A stretch of 64,000 nucleotides of DNA from Polyangiaceae bacterium (GTDB taxonomy: Bacteria > Myxococcota_A > Polyangia > Polyangiales > Polyangiaceae): assembly GCA_947475525.1 (NCBI GenBank), contig CANJMI010000002.1, positions 248,001 through 312,000 of the forward strand, written 5' to 3'. Below are positions 41,593 to 50,986 of the stretch, in pieces (the stretch's first letter is position 1; each line of letters opens with the position of its first letter). Both the position numbers and the translations under genes were made by a program. Below the pieces are notes generated by a model, which made no database searches, was not told the DNA's origin, and saw only the letters and a list, made by a program, of their open reading frames with translations.

Positions 41593-42312
41593 TTATTCGT
41601 CGATCTCTTCGTAGAGATCGCTGGGTGACGCGGCGAGGGCGCGGCCGCTCGGCATCGTGTTCGGTTGCTGGTTGCCGAGCTCGACGAGCTGGGCGTGGTA
41701 GATCACCGAGCCGTCGTCGGTGACGATCTTCCCGCCGAGGTTTTCACCGGGGAAGCCGCTCACTCCAAGGGTCGACATCGTCCCGCGCTGCGTGCCCATC
41801 CGCACGCGGTAGTCGGTGCGCACGCAAAAAACCGGGCTCGTGCCGACCGTGACGATCTCACCCGTTCGCGCGATCTCGCCTTCGTTCACCTCCGCCGCCG
41901 GAACGAGGTCGGTCATGCGCGCCTCGTAAGCGACGACGCCATAAGGCTCGAGTTTGCCTTCGCGCAGACGCCCGACGCTGAGGACCTCGCCACGCCGCGC
42001 GCCGTCGTCGATGCGCAGTCGCAGTTGCTCGGTCCCTTGGGCATCCTCGATCGACATGTCGAGCACCAGGAGCCCGTGCTGGCGGCTTCTGACCCGCTGT
42101 GTGATCGTCACTCCTTCGGGCCGGTAGCTTCCGGTTAGGCGGTAGACCGCGTAGTCGCCGGGGAGCGTCATCGGGGAGGTCGTCTCCGGGCTAGGCAATG
42201 CGATCGCGAGGGCTTTCCCTGCGGTCAATTCCTCCGTCAGTGAACTGGTCCGCAGCGGACTTGCGCAGGCGACGAGCAAGAGCGAGGTGAAGGCGAGCAA
42301 CGGGCGCGTCAT
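41593..42312 (-). CDS. Lipoprotein of unknown function
   Basis: A 239-residue product with a lipoprotein signal (LLAFTSLLLVAC). The rest is beta-rich and acidic (YAVYRLTGSYRPEGVTITQRV, GLLVLDMSIEDAQGTEQLRLRIDDG, TGEIVTVGTSPVFCVRTDYRVRMG) and ends LYEEIDE. No family recognised. It faces ppx tail to tail; a small CGCC/GGCG hairpin (41574-41585) lies between them. Confidence 0.6.
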   Translation of the reverse strand: MTRPLLAFTSLLLVACASPLRTSSLTEELTAGKALAIALPSPETTSPMTLPGDYAVYRLTGSYRPEGVTITQRVRSRQHGLLVLDMSIEDAQGTEQLRLRIDDGARRGEVLSVGRLREGKLEPYGVVAYEARMTDLVPAAEVNEGEIARTGEIVTVGTSPVFCVRTDYRVRMGTQRGTMSTLGVSGFPGENLGGKIVTDDGSVIYHAQLVELGNQQPNTMPSGRALAASPSDLYEEIDE

Positions 42313-42432
42313 GATCGGAGCTTACATTTGCCTACATTGGTGGGCCAAGTCGATGACGGGCCAACTTCGCGCGCGACTACGCAAGGCCGAGTCTCCCGAG
42401 CGCGCGGGCGCTACGATGAGCGAACTACACCG

Positions 42433-43533
42433 ATGGACCCGCCTCGCACGCCCGAACGGAGCTTCCACTCGGAGCTGGTCGTGCTCGTGCCGGTGTTTTT
42501 GGTGCCCGTCACCTGGTGGCTCGCCCTCCGTGCGCACCGAGCGACCAGGTCGCCGCAAGAAGGTGAACTCCAAGAGCGCGTCACCCGGGCACGAAGGTTC
42601 ACGCTGCTTGCCGTGCTCGACACGCTGATAGCGTCGCTGCTCCTCATCGCGAAGCTCGACGGTCACGCCGCCCCGCTCGGCCAGCCTCGGGTCGAGCTCG
42701 AGCCGACCTCGCCTTTCGAGCCGCTCTTGGGTTTCGACTGCGGGGAGTTCTGGCGTGACGAGCTCGTGATGACGCTTCTGCCGGTGCTCGTCGGGTGCGC
42801 GTGCGTGGCCGCAGTGTGGCTTCGCTCGAAGTGGCGCGAGCCTCATCGCGCGGCTCGCTGGGGCCTCGTACTGCTGCCGCTCGGCCTCGCCCCTATGACC
42901 GGGCTCGCCGCGGGGCATGCCGCCTGCGTGTCCCTCGGTGGCTGGTCTGTCGGTGTCGGTTTGCTCGGCGTGCTCGCGCAAGGATTCGTGATGCTCGCGC
43001 TCGGCGGTATGGCGATGTGGCTCGCGCGGCCGGAGCTCCGCGTCGTTGTTGGACCGGTCCTTGGCGCGGAGCGCACGACGGCACTCGGCGCGCTGGTGAT
43101 GCTCTCAGGCCTGGCGCGGGTCGCGTTGCTCGTCTTTTCGCTTTGGTCACTCGTGCCCGAGTTGCACGGGATCAATGACGCTGGCATCGAAGTGATTCTC
43201 GCGGGCCAGCACGGGGTCGCCGGTCGGGCCCTCGTGCTCCTTGCCGCCGTGGGCATCGCTCCCGTCGCGGAAGAGGTGCTCTTTCGCGGGGTCCTCTTGC
43301 CCGGTCTCGCGCAGAGCATGGATGCGCGGGTTGCGCTCTTCATAAGCTCCATTGTTTTCGCACTGTTTCACGTGCCGAGTCACGGGTTGGCGGCCGTGCT
43401 GCCCGGTGTTCTCGGCTACGCGTTTGGTTGGGCACGGCTCCGAAGCGGTGGCTTGGCGGCCCCGATCGCGCTGCACATGGCGAACAATCTCCTCGTGACG
43501 CTGCTCACCTGGACGGGCGGGTCCGGGACGTGA
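42433..43533 (+). CDS. CPBP-family intramembrane metalloprotease
   Basis: From the ATG at 42433 the 366-residue product has about eight membrane segments and the CPBP/Abi motifs: EEVLFRGVLLPGL (Glu-Glu and Arg), FALFHVPSHGLAAVLPGVL (His) and the final HMANNLLV. Members are membrane-embedded proteases that in some bacteria process prenylated peptides or bacteriocin-immunity targets; the substrate here is unknown. The start is uncertain because a longer in-frame ORF extends upstream to 42328 without a good ribosome site. Confidence 0.82.
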   Translation: MDPPRTPERSFHSELVVLVPVFLVPVTWWLALRAHRATRSPQEGELQERVTRARRFTLLAVLDTLIASLLLIAKLDGHAAPLGQPRVELEPTSPFEPLLGFDCGEFWRDELVMTLLPVLVGCACVAAVWLRSKWREPHRAARWGLVLLPLGLAPMTGLAAGHAACVSLGGWSVGVGLLGVLAQGFVMLALGGMAMWLARPELRVVVGPVLGAERTTALGALVMLSGLARVALLVFSLWSLVPELHGINDAGIEVILAGQHGVAGRALVLLAAVGIAPVAEEVLFRGVLLPGLAQSMDARVALFISSIVFALFHVPSHGLAAVLPGVLGYAFGWARLRSGGLAAPIALHMANNLLVTLLTWTGGSGT

Positions 43534-43615
43534 GCCGCAGGAGCACGGCGACCCCGATCGTCGCAGCCATTTTCGCGTGCGCGAGCGGCGTCATTGGTCC
43601 ATCATCCGCGCCACA

Positions 43616-44557
43616 ATGAAGCAGCATCCAATCGCGTTTTCCTTGGCTCTCGCATTGACGGGTACGGTCGCGTGCAAGAGCGGCGAGCAGGCGCCACAGA
43701 AAGAGACCGTGACGGTGATCGGTAAGTCGACCGTGAGCGCAACGGCCACCCCGGCAGGCGGCGGCTCCGCGACGGCGATGGCGCAGCCAGTCAGGCCAGG
43801 TGACCTCCCTCCGCCCTCCGATGTGGCCGCGGCGCCCGCCGACGCGTTGAAGGAAAAGAGCGGTCTGGCGACGAAAGTTCTGAAGGCCGGCACGGGCAAG
43901 GAGCACCCGCGCGCAGCCGATACGGTCAAGGTCCACTACACAGGCTGGACGAAAGACGGCAAGATGTTCGATAGCTCGGTTGTGCGTGGCGCGCCGACGG
44001 AGTTCCGCGTTGACGAAGTGATCAAAGGCTGGACCGAGGGGTTGCAGCTGATGGTCGCGGGTGAGTCGCGCCGCTTCTGGATCCCAGGCGTGCTTGCGTA
44101 CGGCGAGACGGCGCGCATGGGAACGCCCGCCGGCGACTTGACGTTCGATGTCGAGCTGCTCGAAATCCAAAAGGGGGCTGAGCCGCCGGCGGTTCCAACC
44201 GACCTTGCGAAGCCCCCGGCCACTGCGAAGAAGACCAAGAGCGGCCTTGCGTACCGCTACCTCACGAAAGGCAAAGGCACGGTCCACCCGAAGGCGACCG
44301 ACAAGGTCAGCGTTCACTACTCGGGCTGGTCGAAGGACGGGAAAATGTTCGACAGCTCCGTCACGCGCGGAAAACCCACGAGTTTTCCGTTGAATCGCGT
44401 CATCAAGGGCTGGACCGAAGGCGTTCAGCTGATGGTTGCGGGTGACAAGGTCCGCTTCTGGATCCCCGCCGACCTCGCCTACGGTGACAAGCCTCAGCGT
44501 CCTGGCGCGCCGACCGGCGAGCTCGTGTTCGACGTTGAGCTGCTCGAAATTCAGTGA
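43616..44557 (+). CDS. Lipoprotein with two FKBP-type prolyl isomerase domains
   Basis: From the ATG at 43616 the 313-residue product has a lipoprotein signal (LALALTGTVAC), an Ala/Thr/Pro linker, and two tandem FKBP domains at about 85-185 and 205-310. Each has VHY-GW-KDGKMFDSS, VIKGWTEGLQLMVAG (or GVQ), RFWIP--LAYG and a final FDVELLEIQ. Both retain the usual active-site aromatics. Envelope FKBPs help fold periplasmic or outer-membrane proteins. The tandem duplicated form is less common than the single FkpA-type domain. Confidence 0.9.
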   Translation: MKQHPIAFSLALALTGTVACKSGEQAPQKETVTVIGKSTVSATATPAGGGSATAMAQPVRPGDLPPPSDVAAAPADALKEKSGLATKVLKAGTGKEHPRAADTVKVHYTGWTKDGKMFDSSVVRGAPTEFRVDEVIKGWTEGLQLMVAGESRRFWIPGVLAYGETARMGTPAGDLTFDVELLEIQKGAEPPAVPTDLAKPPATAKKTKSGLAYRYLTKGKGTVHPKATDKVSVHYSGWSKDGKMFDSSVTRGKPTSFPLNRVIKGWTEGVQLMVAGDKVRFWIPADLAYGDKPQRPGAPTGELVFDVELLEIQ

Positions 44558-44622
44558 CCCGTCTACCTACTCGGTGAGCTCGCCCTCGCCCTTCGTCAAA
44601 CGGAGAGGCTTGGGCGGGAGCG

Positions 44623-45960
44623 TCAGAGCAGCGTGCCACCCATGACGAGCTTCGCGACCGTGAAGTAGATGAGCAGCCCCGACACGTCGACGAGCGTGGC
44701 GACGAACGGCGCCGAGGCGCTCGCGGGATCGAGGCCGAGTCGCTTCAGCAGCAGCGGGAGCATCGAACCGCAGAAGGTGCCCACGGTCACAACGCCCACG
44801 AGACTGAGCGCGATGGTGATCGCGAGCAGCCGATAGTGCGCGCCATACGTGTGGAACACCGATTCCCATATGACGATGCGCGTTGCACCGACGACCGCGA
44901 GCACGACGCCTAAGGTCAGCCCGGCCGCAAGCTCACGCTGCACGATGCGCCACCAGTCGCGGAGTTTGACTTCACCGAGGGCCATCGCTCGGATGATCAG
45001 CGTCGAGGCTTGCGAGCCGGAATTGCCGCCGCTCGATATGATCAGTGGAACGAACACTGCGAGGACGACCGCCTTCGCGATGTCGTGTTCGTACTGAGCC
45101 ATCGCCGTCGCGGTGAACATTTCGCCGACGAAGAGGATGGCGAGCCAGCCCGCACGCTTGCGGATCATCGCGCCGAAGCTCGTGTGCATGTACGGCGCTT
45201 CGAGGGCTTCCATGCCGCCGAATTTTTGAACGTCTTCGGTGGCCTCTTCGTCGACGACGTCGACGATGTCATCGAGTGTGACGATGCCCTTCATCTGACC
45301 GTCGGCGCCGACAACCGGCAAGGCGAGGAAGCCGTGGCGCTTCATCAGGTGGGCGACCGCCTCTTGGTCCATCTCCTCCCGAACCGTCACAGGCTCGGAC
45401 TGCATCACGTCACGTACGAGGCGATCGGGAGCCGCTGCGAAGAGTTCGCGGAAGGAACAGACGCCGAGGAGCCGCTGCTCGGAGTCGAGCACGTAGGCGT
45501 AGTAGATTGCCTCGAGGCGACCGCGGGCTTGTTTCTGAAGGTATCGGATCGCCTCGTCTACCAGCATGTCCGGGCGCACCCGGGCGAAGCGCGGGCTCAT
45601 CAGGCCGCCGGCGTCATCCTCGGCGTAGGCCATGAGGGCGCGAACTTCGCGGCGCGTCGGCTCGTCGAGGAGCATGAGCAGGTCGTCTCGAAGTGGGTCT
45701 TCGAGTTCCTGAAGGAGGTCGGCGGCATCGTCCGGTGCGAGGGCGCGCATCCAGATGCGGCGCTGGCCCGATGGGATCGCACCGAGCAGCTGACCCTGTT
45801 CGTGCGGACCGAGGCTCGTGAAGAGGTCTTCGGCGTCTTCGCGGGGCAACCGGAGAAAGCCCTCGAGCTGCTCGTCTTCGGACAATGCAGGCCAGGCCTC
45901 GCGTAGCTCGTCGGTATCGAGCGGCTCCTGGTCGTCTTTTCGCTTCTCGGTCGACGCCAT
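44623..45960 (-). CDS. mgtE: Magnesium transporter MgtE
   Basis: MgtE is a Mg2+-gated magnesium channel. The 445-residue product has the MgtE N-domain (PREDAEDLFTSLGPHEQGQLLGAIP, then ALAPDDAADLLQEL), two CBS domains at about 130-255 (DDAGGLMSPRFARVRPDMLVDEAI; VVGADGQMKGIVTLDDIVDVV), and five C-terminal membrane segments with the pore motif PLIISSGGNSGSQASTLIIRA. Length and order are typical. No M-box riboswitch is recognised in the 110 bases upstream. Confidence 0.96.
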   Translation of the reverse strand: MASTEKRKDDQEPLDTDELREAWPALSEDEQLEGFLRLPREDAEDLFTSLGPHEQGQLLGAIPSGQRRIWMRALAPDDAADLLQELEDPLRDDLLMLLDEPTRREVRALMAYAEDDAGGLMSPRFARVRPDMLVDEAIRYLQKQARGRLEAIYYAYVLDSEQRLLGVCSFRELFAAAPDRLVRDVMQSEPVTVREEMDQEAVAHLMKRHGFLALPVVGADGQMKGIVTLDDIVDVVDEEATEDVQKFGGMEALEAPYMHTSFGAMIRKRAGWLAILFVGEMFTATAMAQYEHDIAKAVVLAVFVPLIISSGGNSGSQASTLIIRAMALGEVKLRDWWRIVQRELAAGLTLGVVLAVVGATRIVIWESVFHTYGAHYRLLAITIALSLVGVVTVGTFCGSMLPLLLKRLGLDPASASAPFVATLVDVSGLLIYFTVAKLVMGGTLL

Positions 45961-46070
45961 GGCGATCTCACTCCGTGCTTCGAAGTCGGGCGCAACTTAC
46001 CCCTCTGCTCCGAGTCTTGCAACGGCGCTCGGGCTCGTGGAGGATGCTCGTCAAAGGTCTCGAAGTTCCC

Positions 46071-46442
46071 ATGCCGCATGCCCTTCATCACCTTGCCGTT
46101 GGCGCGCGCGATGTTTCACGGATTGCAGCATTTTATGCTGATATGTTCGCGCTTCCCGAGATCGCGAGGCATCTCGACGACGAGGGCGTCCTCCGCTCGG
46201 TTTGGCTCGACCTGGGTGGCTCGATTTTGATGGTCGAGCGAACGACGGACCCCGCGCGCACGTGTGAACTTGGCGCGGGGCCTTTTCTACTCGCGTTCAC
46301 CGTCGAGGTGGCCGAGCGGGCCCCGTTCGAAGCGCGCCTCGAGGCGCTGGCGTTCCCGATCGAGAGCCGCACAGCCTTCACGAGCTATTTTCGCGATCCG
46401 GAGGGAAACCGCGTCGCCATCAGCCACTACCCCGAGCGATAA
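46071..46442 (+). CDS. Glyoxalase/bleomycin-resistance (VOC) family protein
   Basis: The 123-residue product (ATG at 46071) has the paired beta-alpha-beta modules of vicinal-oxygen-chelate proteins: LHHLAVGARDVSRIAAFYADMF at the start, SVWLDLGGSILMVE in the middle, and FRDPEGNRVAISHYPER at the end, with the usual His and Glu metal positions. Substrate cannot be told from sequence. An ATG at 46044 would add nine residues. It is divergent from mgtE and ten bases before the OsmC-type gene. Confidence 0.82.
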   Translation: MPHALHHLAVGARDVSRIAAFYADMFALPEIARHLDDEGVLRSVWLDLGGSILMVERTTDPARTCELGAGPFLLAFTVEVAERAPFEARLEALAFPIESRTAFTSYFRDPEGNRVAISHYPER

Positions 46443-46451
46443 TCCCCGGCC

Positions 46452-46910
46452 ATGTCGAACGCCACCCCCTCCACCGTGCGCGAGTTCGAGCTCACGGCAC
46501 GCTCCACCGGCATCTTCGGTCGCGTGCTCTGCAGCGCGCGCAACCACCATTTTGTCGTCGATGGTCCCGTGCAGAACGGCTGCGCGGGTGAGGCACTGAC
46601 GCCGCCCGAGCTCTTTCTCGCTTCCGTCCTCACGTGCGGCGTCGAGCTCATCGAAGTGATCGCCCGCGACCTCGATGCGCCTGTTGGACCTGTGACCGGG
46701 ACGATCCGTGCGACCCTCGACCGAAGCGCGCAGCCGCGAACGGATCTCACGCTCTTCAATTCGGTACGCCTCCACTTCGTGCTGAGCGGTGTCACTTTGG
46801 AGGTGGCAGCATCGCTCGTGCTTGGTTTCCAGCGGCGCTGCCCACTCTACGGGACGGTGGCTGCGGCAATCGCCGACGTGCTCGTGACGCACGAGGTCTC
46901 CGTTGCCTGA
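46452..46910 (+). CDS. OsmC-family protein
   Basis: The 152-residue product has the OsmC layout: an N-terminal strand region, PPELFLASVLTCGVELIEVIARDL with the first Cys, and FQRRCPLYGTVAAAIADV with the second Cys. OsmC/Ohr proteins reduce organic hydroperoxides through these two Cys; whether this one is a peroxidase is not proven. It overlaps the next gene by eight bases. Confidence 0.85.
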   Translation: MSNATPSTVREFELTARSTGIFGRVLCSARNHHFVVDGPVQNGCAGEALTPPELFLASVLTCGVELIEVIARDLDAPVGPVTGTIRATLDRSAQPRTDLTLFNSVRLHFVLSGVTLEVAASLVLGFQRRCPLYGTVAAAIADVLVTHEVSVA

Positions 46911-48495
46911 TTGGTCGCGCGGGCTTTTGCCTCCGCTCCTGTGTGCCAGCGTTTTCGTTAGCAATCCGGCTGTCGCGGACGAGACGCGAGTGATCGAAGG
47001 CGCCGTTCCAGACAATGGCCTCGAGCACTTCTTCGTGCCGTTCGAGGTGCCCGCCGGCGTGCAAGAACTCGAGCTCCATCACGACGATCTCTCGGAGGCG
47101 AACATCCTCGACTTCGGCCTCGACGATCCGAAGGGCTATCGCGGTTGGGGCGGCGGGTCCTCCGAAGCGGTGCTCATCAACGCGCTTGCGGCTTCACGCG
47201 CTTACGTCCCAGGTACGATCGTCGCGGGGACCTGGAAGGTCGTCGTGGGCAAAGCGAAGCTGCTCGACCTTCCCGGCAAGTACCGCATCGAGGTGACGCT
47301 CCGCACGACGCCGACCCTTGCGCCCCAAACCGAGCGCACGCCCTATGTGCCGGCGCTGCCGCTCTCCTCCGAAGCGCGCTGGTACGCCGCAGATTTTCAC
47401 GTGCACTCGAGAGAGAGCACGGACGCGAAACCCGACATCGACGCGCTCGCGACGTTTGCCGAGGGGCGCGGACTCGATGTCGTGGAGGTTTCGGACCACA
47501 ACACGATCACCCAAGACGACTACCTCGTGCATGCGCAGGCGGCTCATCCAAAGCTGCTCTTGATGCCCGGCGTCGAATTCACGACCTACCACGGGCACGG
47601 CAACGCCCTCGGCGCGACGACGTGGGTCGACCACAAGATAGGTCAGCCCGGCATTACGATCGACGCTGCGGTGCAGCAAATTCACAAGCAAGGTGCGCTC
47701 TTCGCGATCAACCACCCGAAGCTTGACCTCGGCACGGTGTGCATCGGCTGCGCGTGGGACCAGGCGCTGCCAAGCGAAGCTATGGACGCGGTCGAGATCG
47801 CCACCGGCGGTTGGAAGGCGGCCGGCTCGGTGTTCACGCCGAAAGCGATCGCGTTCTGGGACGACCTCTGCGCGGGTGGGAGGCACCTCGCGGCGATCGG
47901 CGGCAGCGACGACCACGAAGGCGGGCAAGGGACGGGCGCTTTCGCGAGCCCGATCGGCAACCCCACGACCATGGTGTTCGCGTCCGAGCTCAGCGCGAAA
48001 GCGATCCTCGCCGGCATTCGCGAAGGCCGCACGGTCGTGAAGCTCCATGGCCCCGACGATCCGATGGTCGAGCTCGACTCAAAGGAGGCGCGAGCAGGCG
48101 ACTCCGTCTCGGGTGCGCGCGTGCACCTGACGGCGCGTGTGACGCGGGGCGATGGCAGCGACGTCACCTTCGTCAAGGACGGCCAAGACCTCGTGACCGT
48201 GCACATAACGGGCGATCCGTTCGTGGCCGAGGTCACGGTCACCCCGCCGATCGAGGGCGAGACGCGCGTCCGTGCCGAGGTATGGACGGACGGCGTACCT
48301 CACACGGTGACGAGCCACCTCTGGCTTCGTACGGGCCCGGAGTCGGACCCGCCGAGCGGCAGTTGTGGTTGTCGGGTGGCCCGCTCGGATGCCGGCGGCG
48401 AGGTCTCGTTCGCGCTGGTGTTGCTGACGATTGGCCTCGCGCGTCGCCGATTCACGGGACCGGTGGCTCGCTCGCGGCCGGGCCGCCGCCTTTGA
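46903..48495 (+). CDS. Secreted PHP-domain metallohydrolase with MYXO-CTERM-like tail
   Basis: A TTG at 46903 with GAGG six bases upstream gives 530 residues. It has an export signal (LLPPLLCASVFVSNPAVA), a beta-domain to about residue 155, a PHP/CehA-type phosphoesterase domain with FHVHSRES (165-172), VSDHNTI, MPGVEFTTYHGHG, NHPKLDLG and GSDDHEG, and an Ig-like region. The C-terminus (SGSCGCRVARSDAGG, a hydrophobic stretch, then LARRRF) resembles a MYXO-CTERM sorting signal, with 12 extra residues after it. Likely a cell-surface hydrolase; substrate unknown. Confidence 0.84.
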   Translation: MPDWSRGLLPPLLCASVFVSNPAVADETRVIEGAVPDNGLEHFFVPFEVPAGVQELELHHDDLSEANILDFGLDDPKGYRGWGGGSSEAVLINALAASRAYVPGTIVAGTWKVVVGKAKLLDLPGKYRIEVTLRTTPTLAPQTERTPYVPALPLSSEARWYAADFHVHSRESTDAKPDIDALATFAEGRGLDVVEVSDHNTITQDDYLVHAQAAHPKLLLMPGVEFTTYHGHGNALGATTWVDHKIGQPGITIDAAVQQIHKQGALFAINHPKLDLGTVCIGCAWDQALPSEAMDAVEIATGGWKAAGSVFTPKAIAFWDDLCAGGRHLAAIGGSDDHEGGQGTGAFASPIGNPTTMVFASELSAKAILAGIREGRTVVKLHGPDDPMVELDSKEARAGDSVSGARVHLTARVTRGDGSDVTFVKDGQDLVTVHITGDPFVAEVTVTPPIEGETRVRAEVWTDGVPHTVTSHLWLRTGPESDPPSGSCGCRVARSDAGGEVSFALVLLTIGLARRRFTGPVARSRPGRRL

Positions 48496-49495
48496 TCGCC
48501 TCGACCAGCATTTTTGACAATTCGTCGAGTTTTTCCGTCGAGATCGCGATCTCGACGACCGCGTCGCTGCCTTTGCTGTCGATTTTCGCGGCTTGAAGCA
48601 TCGCGAACATCGGCGCCATTGGGTGACCGGGCGGCGGGACATCCTTCAGCGCTTGGCCGAGGATCAACTTCACCGCGCCGGCGAGCTCGGTGGCCGACTT
48701 CTCATCGCCCATCGCGATGCGGAGCTGCACGTCGGGCTTCTTGAGATCGAGCGCGAGCACACCGCGGCCAACCTTGCTGGCCTGCGCGACGAACGGGCTG
48801 CCTTCGTTGCCCATTGCCGTCTTCATGAACTCGGCCGGCATCACGAAGCTGACGGCCGCGTCGGTCGGAACTTGGAACGTCGCCGCCGCATTGGAGGTCT
48901 TGAAGGCCGCTGCGAGTGTCTCCTTCGAGTGCGAGAGCACGACGGCACCGTCCGGCGCTTGGCCGAGGAACAGGTGACCGTCCGAGTCGACGAGGATCTT
49001 CGAGCCTTCAAGCTCCTCGATCTTGAATCGCTCGGCTTTGCCGTTCTTTTCCATGGCCGGGACGATCGATCCTGGCTTGAAATTGCCGCCGACGACCAAG
49101 GTGAACTTGGGCTCACCCGCGCCGGCCTTCAGCTCATTGAAGCAGACCGCGACTTCCTTCACGTCGGTCACCGGATCGATGCCCGCGTCGGCGAGGAACG
49201 CTTTGGCCTGCCTGCCTGCTTCGTCTTTCGGCTCCGCCTTCTTCATCTCTTCGAGTGCAGGGATGAGGTGCGTTTTCATGCTCGGAACCGCGACGACAGC
49301 GGCAAAATCGATGCGCATCACGGCATCGCATTTCCCCGGCAAGTGCGCGAGCGCGCCCGACGCTGAGCCAGGCGCGTTGGCGACCGTGGTCCCGGGTGCG
49401 GATGCGCTGCCGGCGGCGTTCTTCGGGGCCTCCTTCTTGCTGCACGCGGTGAGGGCAGAGAGGACCAACATGGATGCGAAGAACGTGCGTTTCAT
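48452..49495 (-). CDS. Lipoprotein of unknown function
   Basis: From the ATG at 49495 the 347-residue product has a lipoprotein signal (FFASMLVLSALTAC) and an Ala/Pro/Ser linker. The mature part shows repeated LPGKCDAVMRIDFAAVVAVP, ILVDSDGHLFLGQAPDGAVVLSHSKETLAAAF and AVVEIAISTEKLDELSKMLVEA, with only two Cys. The ordered alpha/beta pattern may be a periplasmic binding or inhibitor-type fold, but no family is recognised. AAGG lies before the ATG. It overlaps the PHP gene tail to tail by 44 bases. Confidence 0.65.
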   Translation of the reverse strand: MKRTFFASMLVLSALTACSKKEAPKNAAGSASAPGTTVANAPGSASGALAHLPGKCDAVMRIDFAAVVAVPSMKTHLIPALEEMKKAEPKDEAGRQAKAFLADAGIDPVTDVKEVAVCFNELKAGAGEPKFTLVVGGNFKPGSIVPAMEKNGKAERFKIEELEGSKILVDSDGHLFLGQAPDGAVVLSHSKETLAAAFKTSNAAATFQVPTDAAVSFVMPAEFMKTAMGNEGSPFVAQASKVGRGVLALDLKKPDVQLRIAMGDEKSATELAGAVKLILGQALKDVPPPGHPMAPMFAMLQAAKIDSKGSDAVVEIAISTEKLDELSKMLVEAIKGGGPAASEPPVP

Positions 49496-49586
49496 TGAAA
49501 TACCTTTTTGTCGGCGCACGACGCGCCATAGATGGGCTCTATTTTCCATTGCCGAGCGCGCGTCAACGCTCAAATAGGCGGGTGCA

Positions 49587-50909
49587 TCACTCGTCGAGCG
49601 CGGTGTTGACCTGCAGGCGGCGAAGCTTCGTTGCAAACGACTGGGTGTCGTTGTTCATGTTGTAACTTGCGTCCGTGGCTGCGAGGTAGACGTAGGGCGC
49701 GCTCTCCGTAAAGCTGAAGGTTCGCGGGTAGGACGGGCTGTCCAGATGGCCGAGCGGGAAGAGAGCCACCACGTTGCCGGCGTCGTCTAGCGCCACCACG
49801 TCGCGGTCATAGCTCGAAGAGCCGTACTGTGATTCCCCCGTGGGAGCGGCGACGGTGCGGCCCGTGACGTAATAGGAAGCTGCGCCCCCAGTGACCACCC
49901 CGCCGCTCGGGAGGCTGTCGGAATAGGAACCAAGGCCAAGCTCGCGCGCCCAGGTGAAGTGGCCGTCGCCCTCGAGGCGCGCGGTCACCTGGCCATTCAG
50001 CCAACGCCCGATGCCAAGATCGATCCAGTTGCCCTGCATCGAGACCGCGTGGCCCGTTCCCCAGCGGGTCAACTGCATCGTGCCGGAGCCGTAGAAGTGG
50101 TGGCTCCACTCGGCCTTGCCGCTCGTGTCGAGCTTCGCGAAATAGATCGCTGTGCTCGATGCGGCCATCGGCGAGCCGCCGAAGCTCAGCGTGCCGTAGA
50201 AAGTTCCGGCCACGACCACGCTGCCATCGGGGTTCCGGGCGGCGGTTTGGATCGTCGCAGAGCTTCCGCCGTGCGAGGTCGCGCTCGTGAGCTTTCCGGC
50301 CGCGTCCACCTGCACGAGAAACACGGGCGAGACTCCTGGGCTCGCAGGAGCCAGATTCTCGTCATCGATCGAGAAGCCGGTCGTGTAGGTGCCCCCGAGG
50401 ATGACGCCTTTGTCGTCGGCCGTGAAGGCCGTGACGAAAGCGCCGCGCCCCTCGTCGTAGACTTTCTGCCAGAGCAGTTTTCCCTGACCGTCGAGCTTCA
50501 GGATGAAGTTCGCGGGAAATGCCGATGCTGTGAGCTTCGCGCCCATGACCTCTTGGTCTTGAGAGAGGGAGCCCGCGACGTAGAGCTCCTCACCCGAGCC
50601 GCGTGCGAACTTCAACCAACCGGACGTCCAAAACGAACGCGCCCAGACTTCATTTAGCTCCGCGTCAAACCGCGCGAGAAAACCGTCCGGTACGTTGTCC
50701 GTCGGGCTGTGCTGCCCACTTGCGATCACTCCGCCATCCGTCGTCCCGACGAGGGTGTGGATGCTCACGTTCGAAGCGAGGTCCCCTTCGCCGAACAACA
50801 CGATCGTCGGACGGCCTTCGTTCCCTTCTGGTGAGCATCCGGCGGCGCCGAAGCCGACGGCGAACAAGGTGGCTGGGAGCGCGAACGTGTGGCGGAAAAG
50901 TGAAAGCAT
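49587..50909 (-). CDS. Secreted beta-propeller-type lipoprotein
   Basis: From the ATG at 50909 the 440-residue product has a lipoprotein signal (LPATLFAVGFGAAGC) and a series of related blocks: DGFLARFDAELNEVWARSF, NFILKLDGQGKLLWQKVYDEG, PVFLVQVDAAGKLTSA, IYFAKLDTSGKAEWSHHF and VTARLEGDGHFTWAREL. These F--(K/R)LD--G---W repeats, spaced about 50-60 residues, resemble SBBP or PQQ-like propeller blades seen in secreted myxobacterial proteins. Function unknown. A longer Arg-rich reading upstream of 50909 is rejected. Confidence 0.7.
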   Translation of the reverse strand: MLSLFRHTFALPATLFAVGFGAAGCSPEGNEGRPTIVLFGEGDLASNVSIHTLVGTTDGGVIASGQHSPTDNVPDGFLARFDAELNEVWARSFWTSGWLKFARGSGEELYVAGSLSQDQEVMGAKLTASAFPANFILKLDGQGKLLWQKVYDEGRGAFVTAFTADDKGVILGGTYTTGFSIDDENLAPASPGVSPVFLVQVDAAGKLTSATSHGGSSATIQTAARNPDGSVVVAGTFYGTLSFGGSPMAASSTAIYFAKLDTSGKAEWSHHFYGSGTMQLTRWGTGHAVSMQGNWIDLGIGRWLNGQVTARLEGDGHFTWARELGLGSYSDSLPSGGVVTGGAASYYVTGRTVAAPTGESQYGSSSYDRDVVALDDAGNVVALFPLGHLDSPSYPRTFSFTESAPYVYLAATDASYNMNNDTQSFATKLRRLQVNTALDE

Positions 50910-50986
50910 AGTGATGTGCAATTCTACGCCGAATCGAGCGATAGTGCGCGGCACCGTTGCGAGGAGTCGGGCGGATTGACCTCGGG

